From positions 1-21,758 of the forward strand of contig JAAZJT010000004.1 of the NCBI GenBank assembly GCA_012800215.1: 21,758 nt of DNA, read 5' to 3'. Below the pieces are notes generated by a model. The model was not told where the DNA came from, made no database searches, and was given only the letters and a program-made list of their open reading frames with translations. Source of the DNA: Bacillota bacterium. GTDB taxonomy: Bacteria; Bacillota; Dethiobacteria; Dethiobacterales; Dethiobacteraceae. This document shows, piece by piece, positions 14,229 through 21,741 of this stretch. The position numbers and the translations under genes are program-made. Each line of letters begins with the position of its first letter. Positions within the stretch are counted from its first letter, which is position 1.

Positions 14229-15587
14229 ATGGTATCAACAAAGCAGCTGGAAAAAAGCAATGTATTTAGTCTATTATTGAAATTTTCTGGACCCTCGATA
14301 GCCGGCATGCTGGTGGTATCTGTCTATAATCTTGTAGACCGTTTTTATATTGGTCGTAGTGTGGGTATGTTGGGCATGGCTGGTATTACAGTAGGTTATC
14401 CGCTCATGATGGTTAAGGGAGCGGTGGCTTTACTTCTAGGTATAGGCGGCGGAGCGGTAGTTTCCATACTGCTGGGAGAGAAAAAGCGCGATGTTGCTGA
14501 AAAAGTTGTAGGAACAGCAATAATGCTCATGGTTATTTCTTCTTTAATTTTAACTGTTTTTAGTTTACTTTTTCTGCAGCCGCTCATGAGAATTTTTGGC
14601 GCCAGTGATGCTGTCTTACCTTACGCCATGGGTTATATGCGCATTATTATTTGTGGCAATTTGTTTCATTTTATTGGTTTTGGCTTGACATATTTTATCC
14701 GTGCTGAAGGCAATCCGCGTACAGCTATGTTTTCGACTATAATTGGTGCAGCTATGAATATTATTTTAGACCCAATTTTTATTTATATTTTTGAAATGGG
14801 AGTTGCAGGGGCGGCTTTAGCTACTATTTTGTCGCAAATGATAAGTGCCGTCTGGGTTGGGCTTTATTATGGCCGTGGCAAAAGCCTTTTAAAGATTAGG
14901 CGTAATTATCTGCGTGTGGAAATCCCTTTTGCTAAGCGCATTGTTTCCACTGGAGCAGCATCTTTTTTAAAGCAAATTGCACAAAGTTTAATTATGATTA
15001 TTTTTAATAATAGTTTATTATTTTATGGCGGTGACGTTGCTGTTTCAGCTATGGGCGTCATTTTTAGTGTTATGAGCCTTCTGAACCAGCCGATTTATGG
15101 CATTAGTCAAGGCGCACAGCCCATTATAGGCTATAATTACGGTGCTCGTTTGTATGGCCGCGTTAAAAGGACGCTATTTCTGGCAATCCTGCTGGCGACA
15201 ATATATATGTCGCTTGCTTATATAGTAATTATTTTCTTTCCACAGGCAATATTAAGCTTTTTTACAACAGAAACTGAGTTAATTGCAGTGGGTACAAAGG
15301 GATTACAAATATATATGTTATTTCTACCGATTATCGGTTTTCAGATAATAGGAGCCAGTTATTTTCAGGCTGTAGGCAGGGCAAAGCATGCTGTCTTTCA
15401 GAATTTAACCAGACAAGTTTTATTTTTAATTCCTGCTCTTTTAATCCTGCCGCGTTTTATGCAGTTAACGGGTGTGTGGGCTGCTCAGCCGGTAGCAGAC
15501 GGTTTATCTGTAATGGTGACTGGATATTTTATCTGGCGTGAAGTGCGGCAGCTAGATAGAAAAGAGATAGAGACTTTAGCGGGATAA
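14229..15587 (+). CDS. MATE-family multidrug efflux transporter
   Basis: This 452-residue inner-membrane antiporter exports cationic drugs or toxic organics using a Na+ or H+ gradient. The sequence is a chain of about 12 membrane helices in two homologous halves, starting with FSLLLKFSGPSIAGMLVVSV and the MATE-typical YNLVDRFYIGRSVG. PLMMVKGAVALLLGIGGGAV and, in the second half, QPIYGISQGAQPIIGYNYGA are hallmark NorM/MepA/DinF-type blocks. The length is normal. GGAGG precedes ATG 14229. It is co-transcribed with the MarR regulator, so its inducer is probably a substrate of the pump. No obvious terminator follows within the next 50 bp. Confidence 0.94.
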   Translation: MVSTKQLEKSNVFSLLLKFSGPSIAGMLVVSVYNLVDRFYIGRSVGMLGMAGITVGYPLMMVKGAVALLLGIGGGAVVSILLGEKKRDVAEKVVGTAIMLMVISSLILTVFSLLFLQPLMRIFGASDAVLPYAMGYMRIIICGNLFHFIGFGLTYFIRAEGNPRTAMFSTIIGAAMNIILDPIFIYIFEMGVAGAALATILSQMISAVWVGLYYGRGKSLLKIRRNYLRVEIPFAKRIVSTGAASFLKQIAQSLIMIIFNNSLLFYGGDVAVSAMGVIFSVMSLLNQPIYGISQGAQPIIGYNYGARLYGRVKRTLFLAILLATIYMSLAYIVIIFFPQAILSFFTTETELIAVGTKGLQIYMLFLPIIGFQIIGASYFQAVGRAKHAVFQNLTRQVLFLIPALLILPRFMQLTGVWAAQPVADGLSVMVTGYFIWREVRQLDRKEIETLAG

Positions 15588-15639
15588 GATAATAACAGTG
15601 ATAAAATGGTAAGGGGTAAAGATTGGTAACAATAAGCAC

Positions 15640-15668
15640 TTGAAAAAGTATAAAAAGAATAGTAGAAT
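15640..15668 (+). promoter_or_regulatory. Promoter for tRNA-Ser(GGA) and SRP RNA
   Basis: TTGAAA (15640-15645), a 17-bp spacer and TAGAAT (15663-15668) lie 58 bp before the tRNA. An imperfect hairpin, CCGGGGTT (15678-15685) with AACCCGG (15693-15699) and one bulged G, follows in the leader. It lacks a long T run and may be a processing element. Confidence 0.65.
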
Positions 15669-15726
15669 AGTATATTGCCGGGGTTAAATCAGAACCCGGT
15701 TTATAAAAATTTATTAATAGTAGTCC

Positions 15727-15822
15727 GGAGAGATGGCTGAGTTGGACGAAGGCGCTCGCCTGGAAAGCGAGTAGACGGGGCAAAACCTCGTCTCGAGGGT
15801 TCGAATCCCTCTCTCTCCGCCA
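15727..15822 (+). tRNA. tRNA-Ser (anticodon GGA), CCA encoded
   Basis: GGAGAGA (15727-15733) pairs with TCTCTCC (15812-15818), followed by G and CCA (15820-15822). The anticodon stem CTCGC/GCGAG encloses the loop CTGGAAA, giving GGA at 15762-15764. A long variable arm (AGACGGGG...CCTCGTCT) marks a class II tRNA. The T arm is GAGGG-TTCGAAT-CCCTC. It reads UCC and UCU codons. The SRP RNA begins 19 bp downstream, so they probably share a transcript. Confidence 0.96.
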
Positions 15823-15841
15823 CTTAATTTTTTAACAATTT

Positions 15842-16110
15842 GGCCGTGCTAGACGGGGAGGTAGCGGTGCCCTGTACCTGCAACCCGCTGTAGCAGGGTT
15901 GAATTCCTACCCCCGGCTTTCTTGTTTTAAGGTCTGACCCTGGCAAGTGGCGTTGATGACTGGGTCCCGTGCGGCGTAAGCTTGTGAACCCCGTCAGGTC
16001 CGGAAGGAAGCAGCGGTAAGCAAATCCTTACGGGTGCCACGGGGGAGCCTGGTCTGAGCAAACTACCGGGGTAACGCTTGAAAGAAGGAGTCAAAGGTAG
16101 GTGCACGGCC
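15842..16110 (+). ncRNA. ffs: Signal recognition particle RNA, long Gram-positive type
   Basis: The 5' GGCCGTGC (15842-15849) pairs with the 3' GCACGGCC (16103-16110), closing a molecule of about 269 nt, the size of the Bacillus scRNA. The 5' part folds into the Alu-like domain. The universally conserved helix 8 is visible around GTCAGGTCCGGAAGGAAGC with its GGAA tetraloop at 16002-16005, where Ffh binds. The RNA works with Ffh and FtsY in co-translational membrane targeting. Its place just before dnaX is typical of Firmicutes. Confidence 0.96.
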
Positions 16111-16141
16111 ATTAATTATTTTGTTTTAATTGTTACGAGAT

Positions 16142-16170
16142 AAAAATTCCTCCTTAGGGGGAATTTTTTA
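16142..16170 (+). terminator. Rho-independent terminator after the SRP RNA
   Basis: AAAAATTCCTCC (16142-16153) and GGGGGAATTTTT (16157-16168) form a 12-pair stem (one G-U) with a 3-nt loop and a T run of six. The 110 bp between it and dnaX holds no promoter I could place with confidence. Confidence 0.88.
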
Positions 16171-16281
16171 TTCTTAATATTGGAGTATAGAATAAACAGC
16201 TTTTGTTTAATCTTTAGGTCAGGCAGGATTTGGGTTGCAAATGGGGAATTAGGCAATAGATTATAAATGTTAGGTGATATT

Positions 16282-17853
16282 ATGGCATATCAGGCACTTT
16301 ACCGCCAGTGGCGGCCACAAACATTTGCTGAACTTGTGGGTCAAAAACATGTAGCGCAAACCTTGCAAAATGCTTTGGAGCAGGGGCGTTTAGCGCATGC
16401 CTATTTATTTTGCGGGCCGCGCGGTACAGGCAAAACAAGTGCTGCCAAAATTTTGGCCAAGGCAGTAAATTGTGAAGCAGGACCGGCGCGGGAACCATGT
16501 AACAAATGTCCTGCATGTCAGGAAATACAGGCTGGGCGTATGTTGGATGTGTTGGAAATTGATGCAGCATCTAATCGCGGTATAAATGAAATTCGTGAAC
16601 TGCGGGAGAAAGCTCGTTATGCTCCTGTAGACGTGCGACGGAAAGTGTATATAATTGATGAAGTGCATATGTTAACAGCAGAGGCTTTTAATGCTTTATT
16701 AAAGACTTTGGAAGAACCGCCAGGACAGGTTTTGTTTATTTTGGCTACAACTGAGCCACATAAGCTGCCGACGACCATTATTTCTCGCTGTCAGCGTTTA
16801 GATTTTCATCTTCTGACTTTACCGGAAATAGTTGAACGTTTACAAGAAGTAACGGCGGATGTAGGGCGTCACTGCAGCAAGGAGGCATTATATGCTCTTG
16901 CTGAAGAAGCAGCAGGTGGGTTGCGCGATGCCCTGTCTTTATTAGAGCAGGTATTAGCTTATACTCCCGCTGATGTTACTGAGGAAGATGTAAGGGATGT
17001 TTTAGGTACAGTCAGCCGGGAGATCTATTATCAATTAACGTCTGCAATATTGGAAAATAATCTGGCACAAGCTTTAAATTTATTGCAAGAAGTATCGGCC
17101 GCCGGGAAGGATTTTCATCATTTTACGCTGCAAGCTATTACTTATTACCGAGATCTGATGGTCGCATTGGCTTGTCAAAATGATACTGCTTTACTGGGTG
17201 TGGCAGAAGAGTGGGCAAAACGCCTATATACACAAGCTAAAGCCCTTGGTTTAAGTGAAATAGGTCGCATTTTATCAATTTTACATGAACTATTGCAGGA
17301 GATTCGTTGGGCTAGCAGGCCGCGGCTGATGTGGGAGCTGGCAGTGTTTCGTATTTTTGGCTTTGATGGTAAGCAAGTAAATGAGCCGCCTGTGGCTGCC
17401 ACAGTGGAAAGGCTTTTACCGCCCCAAACTGCTGCTGCTGTGCAGACAAAAGCGCCTTTAATATTAAAGGAAAGTAAAAAGAATGAGGTGCATAATAATC
17501 AATATGATCTTCAGCAGCTGTGGCCCCGTGTGTTGGCACAGTTAAAGAAGCAGCATATGCGTACTTATGCTTTTTTGGAAGCAGGGGAATTTGCTTCGTT
17601 TGATGGGCAAGTGCTTAAAATCAGCTTTGCCTCAAAATGGCAATGTGATATGATGGAAGACGAAGCAAATAAAAAACCTTTGCAGCAAGTTATTCGCCAG
17701 TTGACAGGCTTAAACCCGCGTATTGAGTGTATAGTGCAGGCAGAAAAAAAACAGCAGACTGTTAAAGTAAAAAAGCAGGAAACAGTCACAGATTTAATCC
17801 AGCAGGCGGCAGAAATTTTCCGGGGGCAAATCATTGATGATGCTGAAAAATAA
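16282..17853 (+). CDS. dnaX: DNA polymerase III subunit gamma/tau
   Basis: DnaX is the ATPase of the clamp loader that puts the beta sliding clamp on DNA, and tau ties the loader to the polymerase and helicase. From ATG 16282 it has 523 residues. The AAA+ module shows Walker A GPRGTGKT (45-52), zinc cysteines C64, C73, C76 and C79, Walker B DEVH (126-129), sensor-1 LATTEPHKLP and the SRC arginine-finger motif (168-170). Domain III and a variable C-terminal tau region follow. AGGTGA (16272-16277) sits 4 nt before ATG 16282, so the longer frame from ATG 16267 (adding MLGDI) is less likely. It heads the operon dnaX-ebfC-recR. No convincing site for gamma-producing frameshifting was found. Confidence 0.97.
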   Translation: MAYQALYRQWRPQTFAELVGQKHVAQTLQNALEQGRLAHAYLFCGPRGTGKTSAAKILAKAVNCEAGPAREPCNKCPACQEIQAGRMLDVLEIDAASNRGINEIRELREKARYAPVDVRRKVYIIDEVHMLTAEAFNALLKTLEEPPGQVLFILATTEPHKLPTTIISRCQRLDFHLLTLPEIVERLQEVTADVGRHCSKEALYALAEEAAGGLRDALSLLEQVLAYTPADVTEEDVRDVLGTVSREIYYQLTSAILENNLAQALNLLQEVSAAGKDFHHFTLQAITYYRDLMVALACQNDTALLGVAEEWAKRLYTQAKALGLSEIGRILSILHELLQEIRWASRPRLMWELAVFRIFGFDGKQVNEPPVAATVERLLPPQTAAAVQTKAPLILKESKKNEVHNNQYDLQQLWPRVLAQLKKQHMRTYAFLEAGEFASFDGQVLKISFASKWQCDMMEDEANKKPLQQVIRQLTGLNPRIECIVQAEKKQQTVKVKKQETVTDLIQQAAEIFRGQIIDDAEK

Positions 17854-17868
17854 TAAAGGAGGATTTTG

Positions 17869-18186
17869 ATGTACGGAAATATGAGCAATATGATGAAGCA
17901 GGTACAAAAAATGCAGAAGCAGATGGCTAAAATGCAGGAAGAATTACAGCAGCGTACACTGGAAGTAACCAGCGGCGGCGGCATGGTACGTGTCGAGGTA
18001 AATGGGAAAAAAGAGCTGCTTAATTTAGAAATAGATCCCGCGGCAGTAGACCCCGATGATCTTGAAATGTTGCAGGATATGATTATTGCTGCTGTCAATG
18101 AAGGATTACGGAAAATCGATGAAATGATGATGACAGAAATGAAAAAAATTACCGGTGGGCTTAATTTGCCTCCCGGCATACTATAG
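17869..18186 (+). CDS. ebfC: YbaB/EbfC-family nucleoid-associated protein
   Basis: This 105-residue DNA-binding protein forms a tweezer-like homodimer. It opens MYGNMSNMMKQVQKMQKQMAK, a Met/Gln-rich helix typical of the family, followed by the VTSGGGMVRVEVNGKKELLNLEIDP beta sheet split around GGGMV, and ends NLPPGIL. AAAGGAGG lies 6 nt before ATG 17869; a TTG immediately upstream (17866) is a less likely start. It sits 15 bp after dnaX and 9 bp before recR, the order conserved in most Firmicutes (yaaK in B. subtilis). It is thought to help organise the chromosome or aid recombination repair; its exact role is unsettled. Confidence 0.95.
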   Translation: MYGNMSNMMKQVQKMQKQMAKMQEELQQRTLEVTSGGGMVRVEVNGKKELLNLEIDPAAVDPDDLEMLQDMIIAAVNEGLRKIDEMMMTEMKKITGGLNLPPGIL

Positions 18187-18195
18187 GAGTGAAAC

Positions 18196-18792
18196 GTGGT
18201 CTATCCGGAATCAATTGCCAATTTAATTACAGCATTACAGAAATTACCGGGCGTTGGCCCTAAAACGGCACAGCGTTTAGCTTTTTTCATTTTAACATTG
18301 CCCCGTGAAGAAGTAATTGAAATGGCTCGTGCTCTGGTGAATGCTAAAGACAAAACACATTATTGCCGTATTTGCGGTAACTTTACAGACGGGGAAAAGT
18401 GCAGCGTTTGTTTAGATCAGCGACGTGATGCTGCAGTAATCTGTGTGGTGCAGGAGTCCCGCGATGTGCTGGCAATGGAACGTATGCGCGAATATAAGGG
18501 GCTTTATCATGTTTTAGGCGGCGCTATTTCGCCCATAGACGGTGTTGGTCCTGAGCAGTTACGTATACGTGAACTATTGGAGCGCATACAAAACGGCAGA
18601 GTGCGTGAAGTGATTTTAGCTACCAATCCTACTGTGGAAGGTGAAGCTACTGCTTTGTATGTGGCCCGTCTTATTAAGCCGTTGGGGATTACTGTTACGC
18701 GTATTGCCCATGGCCTGCCTGTAGGGGGCGACCTGGAATATGCAGATGAAGTAACGCTGGCTCGTGCTCTTGAAGGACGGCGCCAGTTGTAG
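18196..18792 (+). CDS. recR: Recombination protein RecR
   Basis: RecR acts with RecO (and RecF) to load RecA onto SSB-coated gaps and ends during repair. The 198 residues match the family length. It has a helix-hairpin-helix at 12-33 (ALQKLPGVGPKTAQRLAF), a C4 zinc finger at C57, C60, C69 and C72 (CRICGNFTDGEKCSVC), a Toprim domain at about 80-175 (VVQES...ATNPTVEGEATALY) and a C-terminal tail (GLPVGGDLEYADEVTLARAL) with a Walker-B-like role. The start is GTG 18196 with AGGAG 6 nt upstream. It is the last gene of the operon and is followed by a terminator-like hairpin. Confidence 0.97.
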   Translation: MVYPESIANLITALQKLPGVGPKTAQRLAFFILTLPREEVIEMARALVNAKDKTHYCRICGNFTDGEKCSVCLDQRRDAAVICVVQESRDVLAMERMREYKGLYHVLGGAISPIDGVGPEQLRIRELLERIQNGRVREVILATNPTVEGEATALYVARLIKPLGITVTRIAHGLPVGGDLEYADEVTLARALEGRRQL

Positions 18793-18876
18793 TTATTATC
18801 AAATAAATGTCTGCCGTAAATAAACTTCTTTCATTTTGTAAATGCTTGAAATGAAGTAAATAAAAGTAGTGTTAGG

Positions 18877-18925
18877 AAACATGGTTTATTAGGGTCAAGG
18901 AAAGACCTGTAGGCCATGTTTTTTT
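18877..18925 (+). terminator. Probable terminator of the dnaX-ebfC-recR operon
   Basis: AAACATGG (18877-18884) pairs with CCATGTTT (18914-18921). An inner stem, GGTC (18893-18896) with GACC (18904-18907), makes a branched or bulged hairpin. A run of seven T (18919-18925) follows. Confidence 0.7.
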
Positions 18926-19054
18926 ATTTCTTTTACTTGTTTTTGAGTAAATCTGATTCTTAAAAATTAACCATTAAGAGAGGGATAGTATCAATAGTTC
19001 TTCGCCTTCAGGCGTACGTTCTAACTTCGCTGAATTGGTGATAAAAAATGGATA
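18926..19054. other. Intergenic stretch between convergent units
   Basis: There is no gene I can support here. A short CGCC-TTCA-GGCG hairpin lies at 19003-19014. A rightward reading frame without a start codon runs from 18978 to 19088 and is treated as chance or a remnant. Confidence 0.4.
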
Positions 19055-19086
19055 CAAAAAACACCCTTTAAAGTCCCTAAGGGTGT
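19055..19086 (-). terminator. Leftward terminator after the regulator locus
   Basis: ACACCCTT (19061-19068) pairs with AAGGGTGT (19079-19086). Reading leftward the stem is followed by six T (19060-19055). It overlaps the stop codon of the ORF ending at 19077, so it belongs to that unit. Confidence 0.85.
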
Positions 19087-19517
19087 AAAGGTGTTCTTAT
19101 ATACTTTATTTCATCTAGAGATATTAGCCTTGGAGTTTCAAAACTACTAATATGCAGTCTAATAAGTTTTTTTATCTTTTCTTCTACTATTTCCCTGTCT
19201 TTGTCATACCTACTCGTGAACATTAACAACTGATAATAGTAAGTAAATAGGGTGTCGATTATGGCAGCTTCTTTGCTGTAAATTGATTTTAATTCTTTGC
19301 CATACGCAATTAAAGCCTTGTATTGCTTGATAAACATCCCGATATTGTTAAATTGATCGCTTTCTCCATAAGAAGAGAAAGATATTTCAAGGTTTTTATA
19401 CCTCTTCATTAAGCGAATCAAATAATCTAAGTGATAACAACAGAATTCCTTGCTCACTTTTATTGACTTTCCTGCAAGCATAGATAAAAAATCATAATCG
19501 ATTTCATCCTGTTCCAT
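19077..19517 (-). CDS. Helical protein of unknown function, possibly the severed C-terminus of the upstream regulator
   Basis: This 146-residue reading frame is rich in Lys, Tyr and Leu and is predicted mainly helical; no known motif is seen. The key observation is that it lies in the same frame as the regulator ending at 19545. Only the TAA stop and nine sense codons (DESHLENLF) separate them, and the ATG at 19517 has no convincing Shine-Dalgarno. It may therefore be the C-terminal domain of one protein of about 520 residues, cut by a nonsense mutation. Alternatively it is a weakly expressed separate gene or is reached by read-through. A terminator overlaps its stop, so the pair was evidently one transcription unit. 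Confidence 0.5.
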   Translation of the reverse strand: MEQDEIDYDFLSMLAGKSIKVSKEFCCYHLDYLIRLMKRYKNLEISFSSYGESDQFNNIGMFIKQYKALIAYGKELKSIYSKEAAIIDTLFTYYYQLLMFTSRYDKDREIVEEKIKKLIRLHISSFETPRLISLDEIKYIRTPLHP

Positions 19518-19544
19518 AAATAAATTTTCCAGGTGAGATTCATC

Positions 19545-20636
19545 TTAGAGTATTTTATATTTAAAATATTGGACGTTTCTAAAAAAAGCCTGGCTGTACT
19601 CTTCAGAAAAGCTAAGCAAGATTTTGATGCGCTTTTCGTCTACCTTATTATCTTTTAAAATTTTATAAAAAAGATTCCTTGGCAGCAGCATACAGTAAGG
19701 AACTTTATCCTTGATAATCATATCTCCAGATTTTTTCTCTAGTGACAGGCATTTTTCTAGTAAGCTGTTTAAATCTTTTAAGTCGATCTTCTGGTGCATT
19801 GGAGTGCACAAAGACTTTGCAGCTTCAAAAATTTGTGCATAATGATCTACCATCAATTTATCTGATGTAATCTGTACATTCATTTTAGGAGTAAAACCTT
19901 GAGCGCTTACTCCAAATAGAGCAGCTTTACCTTTTAACACAATTAAACTCGGTTTAAATACATCTCCTATATCGTGATTGTTAATATATACGTGAACATT
20001 TCCACGTATGTAAAATCCCAGCCAATCGGTCAATTCGTTAAGGCGTTCTTCGTATGTTCTATACGGACTATGCACTAAAACTACTTTGTGACCTCTAGTG
20101 ATGATCTGCTCATATTTTTTATACCACCGATTATGGAACTCTGCATCTTTATATTTCCAAGTGGAATGGTCAAAATCTAATATCATTATCTCCTCTTTTT
20201 GATCTGATTCTAATAATAAATCTACAATATCCATTGCAGCCCTTTTGCGACCATCGTGGCCATAATATAGCACATTTTGTAGTAATTTTACGTTCTTATT
20301 ATTTATTTGTTTGGAGATAAAATAGTTTTCCGGTTCTTTTTCAGTGAGCCATCTCTTTAGGAGGATTTTTATATTAGACATTTTATTTAGATCTGTATCC
20401 GGATATGCAGTTTGTAATATGCTTCGGAGATTTTGAAAACCAGTGCTTGAATCTAAGGTAATAAAATACTCAATAATAGCGTTTAATACTTCGCTTTCAG
20501 GATTTAATTGCCTTTTCCCTGTCCTCCACTTGCTAATAAGAGAGTTGTCGACGTGTATATAATCTGCTAAATCGATTCCTTTAACCCGAAATTTTTTCAT
20601 CAGATACCCTAGCCTAGATTGTTTTCTTTTTTTCAA
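19545..20636 (-). CDS. HTH (XRE-like) regulator with an unidentified effector domain
   Basis: The 363-residue protein starts at TTG 20636, which has GAGGTGA 6 nt upstream. Residues 1-60 look like an XRE-type helix-turn-helix (IDLADYIHVDNSLISKWRTGKRQLN). The rest is a mixed alpha/beta region; the segment MILDFDHSTWKYKDAEFHN, GHKVVLVHSPYR and GKAALFGVSAQGF faintly recalls a phospholipase-D-like or TrmB-like effector fold, but no catalytic HKD motif is seen. It is divergent from the damaged transporter unit at 20785-21643, which it probably controlled. Its stop codon is in frame with the next ORF, so it may itself be truncated. Confidence 0.65.
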   Translation of the reverse strand: MKKRKQSRLGYLMKKFRVKGIDLADYIHVDNSLISKWRTGKRQLNPESEVLNAIIEYFITLDSSTGFQNLRSILQTAYPDTDLNKMSNIKILLKRWLTEKEPENYFISKQINNKNVKLLQNVLYYGHDGRKRAAMDIVDLLLESDQKEEIMILDFDHSTWKYKDAEFHNRWYKKYEQIITRGHKVVLVHSPYRTYEERLNELTDWLGFYIRGNVHVYINNHDIGDVFKPSLIVLKGKAALFGVSAQGFTPKMNVQITSDKLMVDHYAQIFEAAKSLCTPMHQKIDLKDLNSLLEKCLSLEKKSGDMIIKDKVPYCMLLPRNLFYKILKDNKVDEKRIKILLSFSEEYSQAFFRNVQYFKYKIL

Positions 20637-20653
20637 AAAGAATCACCTCTAAT

Positions 20654-20684
20654 GATATAGTTTCATTCACAAATAGGGTGTCAA
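20654..20684 (-). promoter_or_regulatory. Candidate promoter of the HTH regulator
   Basis: On the reverse strand a consensus TTGACA (20684-20679) precedes TATATC (20659-20654) with a 19-bp spacer, longer than ideal. The transcript would start about 10 bp before the RBS. Confidence 0.4.
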
Positions 20685-20732
20685 TAAAATGGCAATACTA
20701 TAACTTGACAAGACCTTACAATCTATTGAATC

Positions 20733-20756
20733 GACACATACATACAATTTACAATA
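20733..20756 (+). promoter_or_regulatory. AT-rich region with a possible rightward -10
   Basis: TTGAAT ending at 20731 and TACAAT (20750-20755) are about 18 bp apart and lie before the strong RBS at 20772. The -35 is imperfect. A consensus TTGACA also occurs at 20705-20710 but lacks a well-placed -10. Confidence 0.25.
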
Positions 20757-20784
20757 TTACAAAACATCATTAGGAGGTATTTTC

Positions 20785-20976
20785 ATGAATTGTCAGAGAA
20801 AAAAGGGCGAGGGAACTACCCAAAAGCAATCAAAGAAAAATTAGGCAAGCGTCATATTATAAGCGGATCCTATCATTTACTTGAAAACGGCCACTAAACA
20901 AGAGTGTATAGACAGGGCTAAGGAGTTAATCGATATTTTAGCACCTATGGAAACTTTTAAACGAAGGAGAACGGAC
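20785..20976 (+). pseudogene. Remnant of a small gene with two frame changes
   Basis: AGGAGGT (20772-20778) stands 6-7 nt before ATG 20785, but this frame stops at 20842-20844 after 19 codons. A second frame gives a protein-like stretch from 20787 to 20894 (ELSEKKGRGNYPKAIKEKLG, then KRHIISGSYHLLENGH). A third, back in the first phase from 20881, reads ATKQECIDRAKELIDILAP and METF. Joined, these look like one soluble protein of about 65-70 residues broken by two indels. The product is not recognised. An intact short ORF from TTG 20790 to 20898 is an alternative reading. Confidence 0.45.
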
Positions 20977-20977
20977 A

Positions 20978-21643
20978 ATGAATGCAGATGCAGCAGCTCA
21001 GAAAAAATCATTAAAAGAAAAAATCATGTGGGGAATTATCGTCCTAGTGCCGGTAATCATTATGCTTATTCCTACTACGGAAACATTTACTCCACAGTTA
21101 AGGAAATACGCGGCTATCACATTAACAGCTATCATAATGTTTGTTTTTAACCTTATCCCCAATGCTGTGCCCGCAATAGCATTAATGATACTTTATGTCA
21201 TCTTCGATGTTGTCCCTGGAAACGTAGCCTTTGGGGCTTGGACCGGTTTTATTCCATGGATGGTCATTGGCGGGTTTTTATTAGCGAATATATTAGATCG
21301 AATCGGATTGCTTAATAGGATAGCTTACTGGAGCATTATGAAGACTGGTGGAACGTATTATGGAATAATCGCAGGCCTTGGAATAGGCGGAATAATACTC
21401 AATATACTGGCTCCTGGTAGAGCTTACGTAGCCTTTGCTGCGTTAACTTACGGAATATGTAAAGCCCTTAAATTAGAAGTATCAAAGGAAAGCGGAGGTA
21501 TAATGATAGCGGGATTTATATCCTCTTGGTTCCCGACATTTTTCCTCTATAATTCTAACTTTGCAACTATTCAAGGGCTAGGAGCTTCGGTACGAGATGT
21601 ATCAGTTACCTATCTCGAATACTTGTACCACATAGGTCTTTAA
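20978..21643 (+). pseudogene. SLC13/DASS-type anion transporter, N-terminal fragment
   Basis: This is the first half of a Na+-coupled carboxylate (or other anion) transporter. AAGGAG sits 8 nt before ATG 20978. The 221 residues include about five or six membrane helices: MWGIIVLVPVIIMLIP, YAAITLTAIIMFVFNLIP, AIALMILYVIFDVVPG, then the family-like GFIPWMVIGGFLLANILDRIGL, KTGGTYYGIIAGLGIGGII and LAPGRAYVAFA. Full members have about 450-500 residues, so more than half is missing. The frame ends at 21643 just after YLEYLYH, where the sequence changes character. With the broken upstream gene and split regulator, this points to a dead or rearranged uptake locus. A separate half-size protein is unlikely but not excluded. 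Confidence 0.7.
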
Positions 21644-21674
21644 AAATTTGGTTTCTTTCTTCTTGTCTTGACAT
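21606..21674 (-). pseudogene. 5' fragment of an oppositely oriented gene
   Basis: On the reverse strand GAGGTGATG is followed after a good spacing by ATG 21674 and MSRQEERNQIFKDLCG, then a stop at 21606. The strong RBS and the charged N-terminus look like a real gene start, but the frame runs into the transporter sequence and ends after 22 residues. The product is unknown. This supports a rearrangement junction near 21620-21640. Confidence 0.35.
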
Positions 21675-21707
21675 TATTTTCATCACCTCTGTAAGATTTA
21701 TTGATTA

Positions 21708-21741
21708 CCGCTATTGGTATTATATTTCCCAATATAAGCGG
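21708..21741. repeat. Imperfect inverted repeat near the right edge
   Basis: CCGCT-ATTGG (21708-21717) pairs with CCAAT-ATA-AGCGG (21729-21741), ten pairs with a 3-nt bulge. It lies upstream of the leftward gene start at 21674. It could be an operator, a terminator stem without a T run, or part of a mobile element end. Confidence 0.4.

Noticed and set aside
893..15639. Treating the 15 kb between the tRNA-Ser genes as an integrative element
   Set aside because: No integrase, excisionase, replication or conjugation genes, and the tRNA similarity is expected for isoacceptors. Kept only as an observation about gene order.
15927..16112. Leftward open frame of 61 codons
   Set aside because: It lies entirely within the SRP RNA and reflects its GC-rich structure.
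17743..17790. A-rich runs including A-AAA-AAG in dnaX, like the E. coli gamma-producing frameshift site
   Set aside because: They lie about 20-30 codons from the C-terminus; a -1 shift would only swap the last residues and would not create a gamma-sized product. No downstream stem or upstream SD-like stimulator is evident.
17565..18179. Leftward open frame of 204 codons
   Set aside because: It is the antisense shadow of dnaX and ebfC; composition (Ser/Ile/Cys rich) is not protein-like.
18978..19088. Rightward frame reading DSINSSSPSGVRSNFAELV and onward
   Set aside because: No start codon or RBS, and it runs through the terminator of the opposing unit; too short to support.
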